DNA from: Apium graveolens
Lineage: Eukaryota; Streptophyta; Magnoliopsida; Apiales; Apiaceae
DNA length: 64,000 bases
NCBI RefSeq assembly: GCF_009905375.1
Contig: NC_133647.1
Span: 74,094,671-74,158,670 of the forward strand
Direction of reading: 5' to 3'
The notes under the pieces: generated by a model
Database searches by the model: none
What the model was told of the DNA's origin: nothing
The model's input: only the letters and a program-made list of their open reading frames with translations
Made by a program: the position numbers and the translations under genes
Shown here: positions 42,061-54,900 of the stretch, piece by piece
How the letters are laid out: each line of letters opens with the position of its first letter
How positions within the stretch are numbered: the first letter of the stretch is position 1

Positions 42061-42900
42061 TTGGCTATCTCTATCCCCCATCATACATCATTAATCTCCT
42101 ACTATACATTTTTACCTTTTATATACAAACTACTGTTTTAGTGAATAACATGTGTAATATAATATTTTTTTATCTTTTTCAATGTCCTCCTCTTCCACTT
42201 GTTCATTTTTGTTTTCTTGTTTGGTTCTTCCTCTTGAAATTGATCTTGACTTTCTTGTATTTTAATTTCTTCAAATTCAATTTTCTCTTCAACATTCTTT
42301 TGAATAGTGTGTTTTGTCTGTTTACAAAATTTAATAATTCAAGATCTTGAAATTACTATCTAAAATTTAAATTAAAACTTAATTTAATAGTTGTTAATTT
42401 TTTAGGGTTCATCAATTCCTTAAATAGGTTTTAAAAATATTTAGCTCTTTCTAATAATAAGAAATTAGTTGATAAATATTCCATCTATTTAGAGTTTAGG
42501 GCCCTAAACCCTAGAGTCTAAACCCTAACTTAGTCCAGGGTTTAGGGCTTAGAAACCAAACCATGTAAATAGTGATTTCTATGTACCATATAGTGATTAC
42601 TATGTGTAAACTAGTGATTACTATGTATAGTTTAGTGATTGTCGTCATACGATTTAGTGACTGAAGAGTATATCATTATGAATATCATACTCACATCAAT
42701 GCTTTGTCTCCCCCTTGAGATTAATAAATAGGAGCTAAAACTGCAGTTTGATGGTTTTGAAACTATAAAACAAGAAAATGAGTACCACAAAAACAAGTTT
42801 AAGTGTGTTGGAGAAGTAGAGGTAGTGTTGAGAGAAATAATTGAGAAAAATGATTTGAATCTCAATCATTCAAGAATGCATCTCATTTGGTTGGTCAGTA
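42061..42900. repeat. AT-rich DNA with telomere-like and TAGTGATT repeats
   Basis: Around 42489-42551, CCCTAAACCCTA, CTAAACCCTAA and GGGTTTAGGG form degenerate plant telomere-type repeats in both orientations. From 42570 to 42665 TAGTGATTACTATGT-like units recur four to five times. No gene is recognised. Confidence 0.5.
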
Positions 42901-42939
42901 TCATGAGAAAAACAAACCATGTGCTAATATAGCTATTGG

Positions 42940-43660
42940 GTGGACTATGAGGCCTTGAATTCTCACAAGAAAGTTGAAACTGACAAAGGAAAATACACTG
43001 TGAACCATGATGATCCTGTGATGCTGAAAAATGTAAATGCACCTTTGTTCAAAGCTTGCGAAGTGAATTTCAGTGAAGAGGAGTTGGCCATCAAGCAAGA
43101 AACTGCAGATAAAGAAAAAGAGAAGAAAAATGCAGAAACCACTCCTATCACCAAATGTGAAAATAAGCCTGTAGTAAGCCAAACTGCAAAGACACCAACA
43201 AAGGAGAACAAAATTGAAAACACTGGGAAAAAGAAAAAGAACACAAATAGAAAAATTGGTGTAAACAAGAACAACAATTATGCCTTTGTTACAGATGCTC
43301 CAAGGAAGCAATGTTAGAAATGTGGCTCAACAAATCACCTAAATCACCTTTGTAGAAAGGCTGTCAGTAAGCCAAAAGATGGAGGATGCAAGTACAATGA
43401 TGAACTGGCTGAAGATCTCTATTCATTCTGTGATAAGTTTGATTGCATTCCTTGTAATATGAAGGTTATGACAAGCTATGATAAATTGAGGAAAGATCTC
43501 AAGGAAGTCAATCTTGGATCTGCAATTAAGAAGGATAATGTTGATCAAACTATGAATAATATTCTTTTTTGAATGTTCTAATTCTACTTCTGCAACTTCT
43601 GTGAAAAAGAAGAAAGTACCCAACACTTCTTGGGTAGCTAAACACACTTAATCCTCACTG
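42940..43660 (+). pseudogene. gag: Copia gag C-terminus
   Basis: A Lys/Glu/Thr-rich stretch (residues of 42940-43316) leads into a zinc knuckle interrupted by a stop (C, stop, KCGSTNHLNHLC at 43311-43355). It continues as DLYSFCDKFDCIPCN and ends near NTSWVAKHT. The hydrophobic minus-strand frames over it are antisense shadows. Confidence 0.75.
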
Positions 43661-43669
43661 TGTGCAGGG

Positions 43670-43978
43670 CAAGAAGAATAGAGTCATATGGGTCATTGAC
43701 ATTGGATGTTCTAGGCATATGACAGGTTATAGAGCCCTGCTATCATATTTGAGGAGATGGCTAGCCCATTGGTGACTTTTGGAGACAACATCAAAGGATT
43801 CACAATGGGATATGACAAGTTGATTTATGATAATGTTGTCATTGATGATGTAGTACTAGTTGTTGGTCTTCAAGTGAATCTTCTTAGTGTCAGCCAATTT
43901 ACAGAAAAAAGTTTCAAAGTATATTTGACAAAGAAGATTGTTCAATCACTAGCAAGAAAACTGGTGAAGTTTCTCTGA
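43670..43978 (+). pseudogene. pol: Copia protease remnant
   Basis: VIWVIDIGCSRHMTGYRAL carries the aspartic protease segment with Ile in place of the usual Ser after Asp (DIG for DSG). A frameshift near 43750 leads to LVTFGDNIKGFTMGY and VVGLQVNLLSVSQF, the end of the protease domain. Confidence 0.75.
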
Positions 43979-44039
43979 AAGGAACAAGGAAAGGAAGTTT
44001 GTTTATTGCAGATTTAAATTTAGCAAACAAGGATGGATA

Positions 44040-45443
44040 TATTGCTTCTACACCAAGGCATCCAGTGAGGAAAGCAAACTTTGGCACAAGAAACTCTCTC
44101 ACCTGAATTATAAAGCAATCAATACCTTGGTGAAAAAGCAATTAATGAGAGATAGGCCATCTCTGAAATTTGCTTAAGATAAAGTTTGTGAGGCTTGTCA
44201 AAAGGGAAAAATGAAGAGGTCCCGTCACAAGAGCAAGACTGTAAATTTAATAAGTTCCCCATTGAAGCTTATTCACATGGACCTGTTTGGACCAATTAAT
44301 GTTTTACTTATATCTAGAAAGAAATATGCATTGGTATGGTGGATGACTACTCAAGATACACTTGGGTGGAATTTATGCATTCAAAGGATGAAACTCCACA
44401 CATCATCATTGAACACATAAAGAAAGCTTAGAAGTAGGTTGAGGATCAAAATTATGTCAAAAGATTGTGAAGTGATAATGGCACATAATTCAGGAATGCA
44501 GCTTTAAGTAATTCTGCAAATACAAGGGCATTGTTCAAGAGTTCTTAGCTGAAAGAACACCTCAGCAAAAGGTATGGTTGAACGAAAGAATAGAACTCTA
44601 TTTGAGAAAGCAAGAATAATGGTGCAAGATGCCAATTTTCCAACAAGTTTTTGGGAAGGAGCTGTCAAAACATCATGCTATACTCAAAATAGATATCTAA
44701 TCAATAAAAACCTTGGCAAGTCACCCTACTCAATTTTGTCAAAAAGAAAGCCTATTGTAAAGCATTTGCATGTATTTGGAAGCAAATGCTTTGTGCTCAA
44801 AGACAACTCTGAATATGTTGGAAAATTTGACTCTAAAGTATTTGAAGATGTTTTTCTAGGATATTCATTGGAAAGAACCGCCAACAAAGTTTATATGTTA
44901 GAGCAAAAGAAAATTATGGAAAGCACAGATGTGACCTTTGATAATGACACGTGTCAAGGATTGGAATGCCTTGATGAAACTGAAGCTGAAACTCTAAAAT
45001 TTAAAAATTTGAACATTGACAGAGATTCCGAAGATGACGCTGAGATCAACACAAACAATAGAATGGAGCAAGAATCAAGTGAACCAGTGAACTGTGAAAA
45101 TGAAAATTCATCCCATGAAAGGAGCACACCTGAATTTGGTGGCACAAACTCAGGGGAAGAAGGAGATGATAGTTCTGCAAGTCATGCCAATAATAAAGAA
45201 AATGCAAACAACTCCAGTCAACAAGATCACACTATAAAATGGGATATGAGTCACACAAGAGATGCTATAATTGGTGATCCAAATGCTGGAGTGACGACTA
45301 GGAGTGCCACTATAAATGAATGCTTGCATGCATGCTTTCTGTCTCAAATTGAGCCTAAGAAAACTGAGAAAGCTCTACTTGATCCTGACTGGATAACTGC
45401 TATGCACGAAGAGCTAAATCAATTTGTAAGATTTAAAGTTTAA
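44040..45443 (+). pseudogene. pol: Copia integrase remnant
   Basis: Pieces of the zinc domain and of the core (SPLKLIHMDLFGP at 44259-44297) are spread over several frames with stops. From 44574 a 290-codon frame gives MVERKNRTLFEKARIMVQDANFP with the catalytic Glu and the long acidic C-terminal tail (NNRMEQESSEPVNCENENSS). Confidence 0.8.
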
Positions 45444-45446
45444 GAA

Positions 45447-46799
45447 TTGGTTTCTGCACCAAAGAACAAAAGCATCATTGGAAAGTGGGTGTACAGGAAC
45501 AAAATGGATGAAAATGGAATTGTGACAAGAAACAAAGCAATACTAGTTGCCAGAGGCTACTCACAAGAAGAAGGAATTAATTATGATGAAACTTTTGCTC
45601 CAATTGCAAGACTTGAAGCAATAAGAATTTTTCTTGCATTTGCTGCACATTCAAATTTCAAGGTGTATCAGATGGATGTGAAAAGTGCATTCTTTAACGG
45701 TGAATTGAAAGAAGAAGTCTATGTGCAATAACCACCTGGCTTTGAAGATCCAGAATTTCTAGACTTTGTTTATAAACTGTTAAAGCCTATTTATTGATTG
45801 AAATAAGCACCTAGAGCATAGTCTGACACACTTTCAAAATTTCTACTCAAACATGGATTCACTAGACGGGCAATTGATAAGACTCTATTCCACAAGGAGC
45901 ATGTTGATGACATTATCCTAGTTCAAATCTATGTGGATGATATCATTTTTTGTTTTACAAATGAAAAGCTATGTCCAAGATTCTCAAGACTCATGCAGAG
46001 TGAATATGAGATGAACATGATGGGAGAACTAAGTTACTTTCCTGGCCTTCAAGTTAGCCAAAGAAGTGATGGAATCTTTATTAGTCAAACCAAGTATGTC
46101 AAAGATCTGTTAAAGAAATTTGGAATGGTTGATTACTCACCTGCATCAACACCAATGTCTATAGCTACCAAGTTGGATGAAGGCATGAAAAGAAAAAGCG
46201 TAGACATTTCAGGTTATAGAGGAATGATTCGATCTTTGCTGCACTTAACTGCTAGTAGACCAGACATCATGTTTGCAACATGTTTATGTGCTAGATTTCA
46301 AGCAAAACATAAAGAATCTCATTTGATGGCTATCAAGAGGATTTTCAGATATTTGAAGGGAACAATAAACTTGGGATTGTGGTATCCTAAGGGAACTGGT
46401 TTTAAAGCTGTTGGATACACATATGCAGATTTTGCTGGATGCAGGATAGACTGAAAGAGTACAAGTGGAAACTATCAATTTATTGGTCAAAGACTTGTAT
46501 CTAGGTACATTAAGAAACAACAATATGTGTCAACTTCCACAGTTGAGGCTGAATGCATAGCTGCTGGAAGTTTCTATGCTCAAGTGCTTTGGATTAGAAA
46601 TCAATTAATGGACTATGGACTAGTGTTACATAAAATTTCAATCATGTATGACAGTACTAGTGCCATATCTATTGTTGCTAATCCAGTTAATCATTCTAGA
46701 ACTAAGCACATTGATGTAAGGTACAATTTTATTAGAGAACACGCTGCAAATGGTACTGTTAAGCTTATTTTTGTTCCAACAAAAAAAATAATTAGCTGA
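45447..46799 (+). pseudogene. pol: Copia reverse transcriptase and RNase H remnant
   Basis: [56 protein letters not shown], then after stops (45729, about 45795) the catalytic YVDDIIFCFTN at about 45930, RPDIMFATCLCARFQ, YADFAGCRID (stop at 46452) and the RNase H end STVEAECIAAG, YDSTSAISI. At least four nonsense or frameshift changes. Confidence 0.85.
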
Positions 46800-46897
46800 T
46801 ATTTTCACTAAACTTTGGATGAAGCAACTTTCACTAGACTTGTAGGTAAAATTGGTATGTTAAATTTTTCATCTTAAAGGAAGGAACTTAGCCAATC

Positions 46898-47857
46898 TGT
46901 TGTAGAAGATTAATTTCTGATAAATCAAGATTAATTCGATTTAATTGGAAATTAACTGGAATATGATTTATAAATATTTCAGGATTTTATGTATTTTTAT
47001 TTTTTTTTGAAATTCAAATTTAATTTGGATATTTTTAATTCTAAGAAAAACTATCTAATTGTTAATTCACATTTTTAATATGTGAAATTAATATAAGACA
47101 TATATCAGTTAATAATTAGGGTATGTAGAGAACTGAGTTCTCGATAAGTCTAAATGACTTATAGACAAGTCATTTTGTGACTTCTCGATGGAGTTCTCGA
47201 TAAGTGTCTTTTATGACTTCTCGATGGACATATCGATAAGTCATTCTATGACTTCTTGACAAGCATTGTAGAGATCTCGATATACATATTAATATGAAGT
47301 TCTCTACAAGTACAAATTTTAGACTTATCAATAACTCCGAACTGGAATAATTTATTTTAGTAAATTATTTCAGTAAATACTTTTGATATAAAATCAATTC
47401 TAGTTTTATATTGATTTATTTAATATAAGATGAAATAATTCAGTCCAATGAGGAAAAACTGGCTATTTGTTCTTCATCTCGATAAGTCACTATCTAGTTC
47501 TCGATAAAAGACAGGATAGTGACATCTAGAGAAGAGTCTTCTAATTCACGTGACTTTTCGATAAGCTAATATGAACCGTTTATTCCTTACTTCTCGACAA
47601 GTCACATCTCTAGCCTATAAATACCCAGTCATCTCGATATAACCCCTCTTTACGCTTTTGAGATCTCAATTGACCTAATTTCTGCAAATCTTCACCGCTC
47701 TCACTCGTTTCAAGCTCTTTCTTTTTGTAAACACCTACCACTCAAACTCAAATACTTTCAATGGTTGCCAACAAAGTTAGAGCTGTAATCCCCAAGGATG
47801 GAACAAACTACTTGGCCTTTGTGGATGCAAACCAAGCACCTGATACTTTCAAGTTGT
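46898..47857 (+). repeat. 3' LTR of the decayed copia element, truncated
   Basis: Starts at TGTTGTAGAAG after a purine-rich AAAGGAAGGAA. U3 carries many copies of a TTCTCGATAAGTC / ACTTCTCGATGG motif at 47130-47640; a TATA box CTATAAATA lies at 47615-47623. Downstream an ATG at 47761 opens MVANKVRAVIPKDGTNYLAF, a gag- or host-like start I cannot identify, which runs into Ty3 LTR sequence at the 47857 junction. Confidence 0.65.
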
Positions 47858-50800
47858 TAAATTATTTTCTGTATAATTATAAAACTATTTTATAAAATCG
47901 GGAATCGTCCAACTTCAACCGTTTTTACAACCCGAAGCACTTTGGAAAACTCCTTCTTAACCTAATCTGGTTATTCTGGACATTTTCCGTGTTTTGACTT
48001 TTTCAATCCGGAGTACGGTTTGACCCGTACGTGTCCCGGCGCAAAATTTTCGATACGATAACCATTTCGATAGATCAACAAAACCCGTATTCTTGAAAGA
48101 TGGGATATTATTATATTATTTTCGTATAAAGTGTTTTATGAGAAGCCCAATTTTGATAGTTATCCAAAACAGATATCAAATTGAATCATTTTGCAGTTAC
48201 TTAGCGGCTAAGTAACTTATTTTTCGATCCAATACGATCCAACGCATATTAATATTCCATAAATATAAACGGCCTATTTCTTGATAATCATAATCGATCA
48301 GTAAAAACATAGAAATTACAGAGAAAACCCCTAAAATCATTGCGTTCTTGAGAATCAAACCCAAAAACGAAGACGTCACTGAACTCGGAATCGAGCGTGC
48401 CATATATCAAATCGAAGCTCTCGACAAGCTCTTTCTGAATCAACCATCAATTTCAATGCAGATATCAAGGTTTTGATCTTATTTATTTATTTATTTTATT
48501 TTGAGTTAATTAATAATTAAAATAGGAATTTTTGATGTTGATATTGTTTATATGTTTTGATGCTTGAATCATGTAGATAATTTTGTCCTGATCATTTTGG
48601 TATATTATATGACTAATTTGGAGTTCAATAACATGTTGAAATTGCTGTTTGATTCTCAAATTGAAGAACTAGGGTTTATAGCAATGAATATTTGCAATTG
48701 GAAATTGGGCGTTTCCTGTTAAGGGGTTATTAGTTGAAATTGATTACATGGTCGAGTAGATCGTTTAACAACAATATCCTCACTAAGATTATCCAGGAAC
48801 TTGTTCAAATCAAATGATATAATTGAAATTAACAAACGAATCCTAGAGTGATTCAATCGAGCTTCGTCAGAAAACGGTCGCATGGCGGCGTCGGGCTTTT
48901 CAGTTGAGTTTTCTAGGCGTTTCAGCGATGATTTGCACGAGACAATGGTACGACGGAGTTGCTGGGAACGAGGAGAACAAACCCCGTTAATTTGGTCCAG
49001 TTTTGGGGACTATTTGGCTCACCAGAAAAGCTCGGCGGTCGCCGTTAATGGCGACCGACCGGCGAACGGCGGCGAAGCCGGAGAAGGTGACAAAAATGCA
49101 AATAGGCCCCTTGAGTTTGTAATATTTGTATTTCAGTTTCTTCTGTTTAAAAATATTTTAAAAATAATATTTTGTTATTTTGAAAAGCATAAAAAAGTTT
49201 ATTTAATTATTTTTAATTCAGGAAATTGTTTTTAATTAATTATTTATTTAAAAATAAATCCGATTTATTTTATTAATTTTAATTAGTTTTTAGTTATTTT
49301 AATTAATAGATTAATCTAATATCAATTTATTAATTAATTTAATTAATTATTAATTAATTTTAATTGATTTAATTATTAGATTTAATTATTCTTTTTGATT
49401 TAAGAATTCCGAAAAATAGTTTTGAGCTTTAAAATATTATTTGAAATTATTTTCAAGGCTCGATAATTATTATTAAATGATTTTAAAGTCATATTTAGGC
49501 GTTCGAATCCTGTCATTTAATTATAAAATGATTCGGAGAACCGTTTTAATTCCGAAAAATGTTCAAAAATTCGTATTAAATACTTGGAAAATTATTTTAA
49601 CCCCGAATCTTCTTTAAAAAATTATTTTGATTGAATATCTTACGTGATACGTCCTATATGTGATCTGATTAATGTATAATATGACTGTATGTGTATTGTT
49701 TGACGGCTTTTGCTGTAACATTCAATCCGTACATCGGATTTGGGTAAAATGAATGGTAGTTAGAAGTTTGTAATGAATAAAATGAGATGAGAAGTAGTAT
49801 AGATAAGTACATGTGATGTCTAACAGAGGAAGCGAGACGTAGAAAGGGGAAGCAAGTGGTCAGTGAGTGGGACCCAACTGACAAGCGCTAGTAAAGTAAA
49901 AGCGGATTGATAAGGCAAGTGTTTATGCTCTTCCTTGTAGTATATTGCTAGTATCTTCGAACTCTCTTCACATATGTTGTAAGAAGTTATATTCATTCTT
50001 GTTATATTGAAAGTAATTTGAAGTACTTAACCCTAAACCCTTATTCTTATTGTTCTTGAGCCGTAAGCCTGATTTCTTGTAAACCATTGATCGTTGAATT
50101 CTCTGATACGAACCACAAATATACGATACTACTCCACAAATACATATCTACCACATATTGATTTTTGGTATACCATTGCTTAACATACGAACCTTTATGC
50201 CTTGTATAAAAGAATACCAATCCTTGTAATCTTTGAACCCTTGATCTTCAACATTCTGATTCTTTCCCTGGATTGAAAGTCAATCATCCTGTTTACTCTG
50301 TTATACCTTCAGGGTATTGTGAATCACCCTATGCTTCAAGATAAATGTTGTTTATGGTTCAGTTAATTGAATTACATGGTTTATCATGTTATTATTATAG
50401 AATTGGATTATTTTTAAATATGGACCAGATTCGTGGTCAGACCAGATTCGTGGTCATGATAGGCCACTGTATGCCTTGGAGCCATTATATAGAGTAAAGA
50501 TGGGAGCCTTGCTCGGGGTTAGTGCATGATTGATCAGCAGCCTAACCTTGGGTTTTAAAAAATGAAAGTGAATATCCAATTCTAATCATTGCTTATCAGG
50601 AAACTTGATTCCTTATATCATTTCAATTGATCATTACTAATCTCAGTGACTGTCATTATGACTTGCTGAGCTAGTTAGCTCACTTTTGCAAATCTGTTTA
50701 TGTTCTTTTCCAGTTAAAAAGGAAACTGGTGTTAGCGAGGATCCCTAGTCGAGTGCGCAAGCTAGGTTTCCAGGTTGAAATGAAATAAGCTAGTGGAAGA

Positions 50801-51043
50801 TGTATGGCTTAGTTTATGTTGAAAGTTTATAATAAAGTTTTACTTCAGTTGTAAGATAAATAAATTGGGGTTTAGTACATTGTAATAAATAAGGTTGTGG
50901 ATTGTGGATATACTTTGAACTGTTGTGATCCGTGGTTATCGTAAGTAGGGTCATTACATATATTATTATTGTATAAACAGGTTTATATATGATGTGTGTG
51001 TTGTGGACCCCAAACTTCTGACCCGGGTTTGGAGGGCGCCACA
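47858..51043 (+). repeat. 5' LTR of the older chromovirus (truncated)
   Basis: Aligns with 3' LTR sequence from about 56815 onward (TTATTTTCTGTATAATTATA shared) and ends GGAGGGCGCCACA at 51043. It contains a GC-richer open stretch at 48882-49110 (DDLHETMV, SCWERGEQTPLIWSS) also present at 58470-58710 in the other LTR. Confidence 0.88.
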
Positions 51044-51047
51044 GGTT

Positions 51048-51059
51048 TGGTATCAAAGC
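51048..51059 (+). other. Primer binding site variant
   Basis: TGGTATCAAAGC, one base different from the usual initiator tRNA-Met complement, five bases after the 5' LTR. Confidence 0.85.
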
Positions 51060-51194
51060 TACAATTTAAAATTCACTGTCACAAGCATAGATTGTCGGGA
51101 ACGGGTAGTGGGTTAAAATTAGAATTCAGATAGGTTTTAGTATGATTCGTGCTGAGATTCAAGGTTCTTATCTAGTAGCGTAATTTTCAGGCGT

Positions 51195-51546
51195 GAGACC
51201 ACCTATTCGAGGACCCCCACCTGCTGATCCTGACTCTACCAAACATTCGGTTGCGGTGCATCTTTTCAGTTTACTCCACACCCTGTTCCCTACCATAAGT
51301 ATCAGGATCTTCTTTTAGAGCGAGAGGCCTTGTTGGCCCAGATTCAGGAGCTACACATATTATTAGGACTATAGATGTTGACAGAAAAATAAAGGAGCTT
51401 CGGAATGAGATTCAGGTGACCCGTAGAATAGTTGAGGCTAGACTTCATGGAGCTACTTGCGAGTGTGCAGCCCAAGATGCTCTTATGGGGTGGGCCAGAG
51501 AGGTATTGTAGGATTTTGAGAGGCTTGGTGGACCCGAGTTTCCATA
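51195..51546 (+). pseudogene. Decayed ORF between primer site and gag
   Basis: Frames interrupted by frameshifts and stops give KYQDLLLEREALLAQIQEL-like and RKIKELRNEIQVTRRIVEA, again a charged coiled-coil-like product ending with a stop at 51544-51546. Same position and character as the ORF at 30148-30507, though the sequences are not obviously alignable by eye. Confidence 0.45.
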
Positions 51547-51976
51547 GCGCTAAATGACAGAAATGATGTGACAGTTGATATATGTATAATAGTGTGTAAT
51601 GTGTATTATCAGACTTTTGGTGGGTATATAAATAAACTAGACTTGCTGAATAATGGATAGGCCTGATATACCTTTGCCTTTAATAAAATGTTCCGCACTT
51701 GTACCACCAAACTTTGGTATATATATCAGTACCTTTTCTTTTCCAGCATTGTCATTTACTTTACCATACCTGTTTTATCTTACTGCACCAATTATCAACT
51801 CTTGTGATAACATGTACCTTATTTCCTAATTGTTTACATTCTGTAAAGAAGCATGCAATTTACTTAATTCCACTATTGAAAATGTTTTCAAAAAGAGATA
51901 TTTATTTTTTACAAAAAATTTTCATAAAAAGGATTTGATTTAAAGGTTAAATAAGTTGTTTGAATCTTTACAAAAA

Positions 51977-54900
51977 ATGCCTCCTAGAAGAAATACCTGT
52001 TCTACCAACCAGAATGAAGAAATTAATAACAACAACACCCAAGACAACAATAACCAGAATGCCAATCTAGGTCCCATAGACCCAACTATAGCCCATATTC
52101 TTCAAATCTTGGCCCAAAAAATAGTTCACCTGACTCAACAACAGCAGAGGAAAACCAATCCTCAGGTAATCTTTAAGACCTTTCGGGTGGTGAATCCACC
52201 GAAATTTAAAGGTTCTGTAGATCCTATTGAGGCAAGAGTCTGGTTGAGGGAAATTGAGAAGACATTTAACTTAGTCAATGTGAGTGAGGAGTAGAAGACT
52301 GAGTTTGCGAGTTGCTATCTAAAGAATGAAGCCACCTACTGGTGGGAAACTGTTAAGATGTTGGAAGGTACAGTTGATGTTACGTGAGATAGATTCAAGG
52401 AGTTGTTTGTAGATAAGTATTTCCCTCAGTTTGTTCAGGATCAAATGGAATTGAAATTTCTGGAGTTAAAGCAGGGAAATCAGTCAGTAGCAGATTATGA
52501 AAGTAAGTTTGAAGAGTTGTCCAGGTTTGTACCATCAGATGTGGACACTGATAGAAAGAAAGTTAAGAGGTTTCAGCAAGGACTCAAGCTATGGATCCGA
52601 GGGAAGGTGGCCATATTTGAATTGGATACGTATGCGGGAGTTGTGTAGAAAGCTATGATCGAAGAGACATAGAGTGAAATATCTCAGAAGGAGAAGGAAA
52701 GTAAGAAAAGGAAGTTTGAGGGAAGTGAAGGACAGTCCCAAGAAAGGAAGTTTCAAAATTTTAATCATAGAAAAGGCAAGTTCCAGCTCAGAAGAAATTT
52801 TAATAGGAAGAATTCTGGCAAAGGAGGACAAGGTAACCGTCCAGCCATTGGGAACCAGCCAACCCAGAAGAGGCCAGTTTTATCAGATTGTCAAGTATGT
52901 GGAAAGAAGCATGGAGGAGTGTGCAATAAGTTGAATGTGGTCTGCTTCAGATGCAACCAGAGGGGGCACTATTCAAGGGAGTATCATAATTATCCAACCA
53001 GAAAACCAGTCAACAAGGATCAGCCTACCAGGAATTAGGCATGCAATGTTCCAGTAATTAGGTTTATATGTTTCAAGTGCGGAAATCTTGGACACATAGC
53101 AAGGGATTACAATACACCAGTTCCAGTCAATAATACGCTGAGAATCATGGGAGCTACTCTAACAGTGAATGAACCTCCCAGAGCTAGAGTTTTTGACACG
53201 TCTATGAAGGATGCTATCATGGACACTAATATGGTGGCATATACGCTTACTGTGAACTCTTTATGTGCTCAAGTGCTAGTAGATTCAGGATCAACTCGAT
53301 CATTTATTTCTCAAGATTTTATTGATAAGCTGAATTGTCCAATTAAATTTCTAAGTGAAATTATGATGGAAGAATTAGCAAATCAGGAGCGTGTACTTGT
53401 TAACTAAGTGTGTAAGAGCTGTGAGATTGAGATTTCTAGCAATAAGTTTGATGCTGACTTGATACCATTTAAGTTAAGAGAGTTTGACATTATTTTGGGA
53501 ATAGACTGGCTATCTAAGCACGATGCTCAGATACTGTCGTAATAAGAAAGTAAACTTGAAGACGCCAGACGAGAAAGTGGTGACGTTTAAAGGTCAGAGG
53601 CAAGCAAAGAAGTTCCTAAAAATGATTCAAGCTAAGAAGTTGCTACGACAAGGATGTGAGCATTTCATTGCTTATATGATAGATAGAAGTCAAGAGCCAG
53701 CAAAACTCGAAGACATTCTTGTGGTAAATGAATTTCTAGATGTGTTTCCAGATGAATTACCAAGACTTCCTCCAGATAGAGAAATCGAATTTGCAATCAA
53801 TTTAGCACTTGGAACGGAACCAGTATCTAAGGCCCCGTACATAATGGAGCCAGTGAAAATGAAGGAATTGGCGAAGCAATTATAAGAATTGTTAGAGAAA
53901 GGAGTGATTCAACCTAGTGTATCCCCATGGGGTGCACCAGTACTATTTGTTAAGAAGAAAGAAGGAAGCATGAGGTTATGCATCGACTATCAAGAACTCA
54001 ATAAGCTTACGATTAAGGACAAGTATCCACTACCTCGAATCGATGATTTGTTTGATCAATTGAAAGTAGCCAATTATTTATCTAAGATTGATTTGAGATC
54101 GAGATATCACCAGTTAAAGATCAAACCTGAAGATATACCAAAGAAAGCTTTCATAACAAGGTATGGTCATTATGAATTGTAAGTGATGTCTTTTGGATTG
54201 ATCAATGCCCCAACTGCATTTATGGACTTGATGAACAGAATTTTCAAGGAATATTTGGACAAGTTTGTCATTGTTTTTATCGATGATATTTTGATTTACT
54301 CCAAGTCAACGGAAGATCATGCGGATCATTTAAGGATAGATTTGGAAATTTTGAGAAAGGAGAAGTTATATGCCAAGTTTTCAAAGTGTGAGTTTTGGTT
54401 ACATGAAATTCAATTTTTAGGGCACATAGTCAGTAGCGAATGGATCAAAGCGGACCCATCAAAGATTGAAACTATTATGAATCGGGACAGGCCAAAAACA
54501 CCAACAGAAGTGAGAAGTTTCTTGGGATTAGCGGGATAGTATCAAAGATTTGTTCAAGATTTCTCGAAGATTGTGACACCTTTGACGAGGCTCACCAGGA
54601 AAAATGAGAAGTTTATATGGAATAAGAAGTGCGAAGAAAGTTTTCAAGAATTAAAGAAGAGATTAATCATGTCACCTATTTTGTCACTTCCAGATGATCA
54701 AGGAAATTTCGTAATCTATAGTGATGCTTCTCATAAGGTATTAGGTTGTGTTTTGATGCAGCATGATAAAGTTATTGCATATGCATCTAGACAACTGAAA
54801 CCTCATAACCAGAAGTATCCTACTCATGACTTAGAGCTGACAGCAATAATATTCCCCTTAAATATTTGGAGACATTATTTATATGGAGAAAGATGCGAGA

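Larger units (their letters stand above)
42900..47857 (+). mobile_element. Decayed SIRE-type copia element, 5' end missing
   Basis: Plus-strand copia remnant: gag C-terminus, protease, integrase, reverse transcriptase and RNase H in order, then a 3' LTR from about 46898. Many stops and frameshifts. The 5' LTR and most of gag are absent. The LTR is cut at 47857, where the truncated LTR of a Ty3 element begins. Confidence 0.88.

Noticed and set aside
42901..43311. Hydrophobic membrane-like frames on the minus strand
   Set aside because: Antisense to the Lys-rich copia gag remnant.
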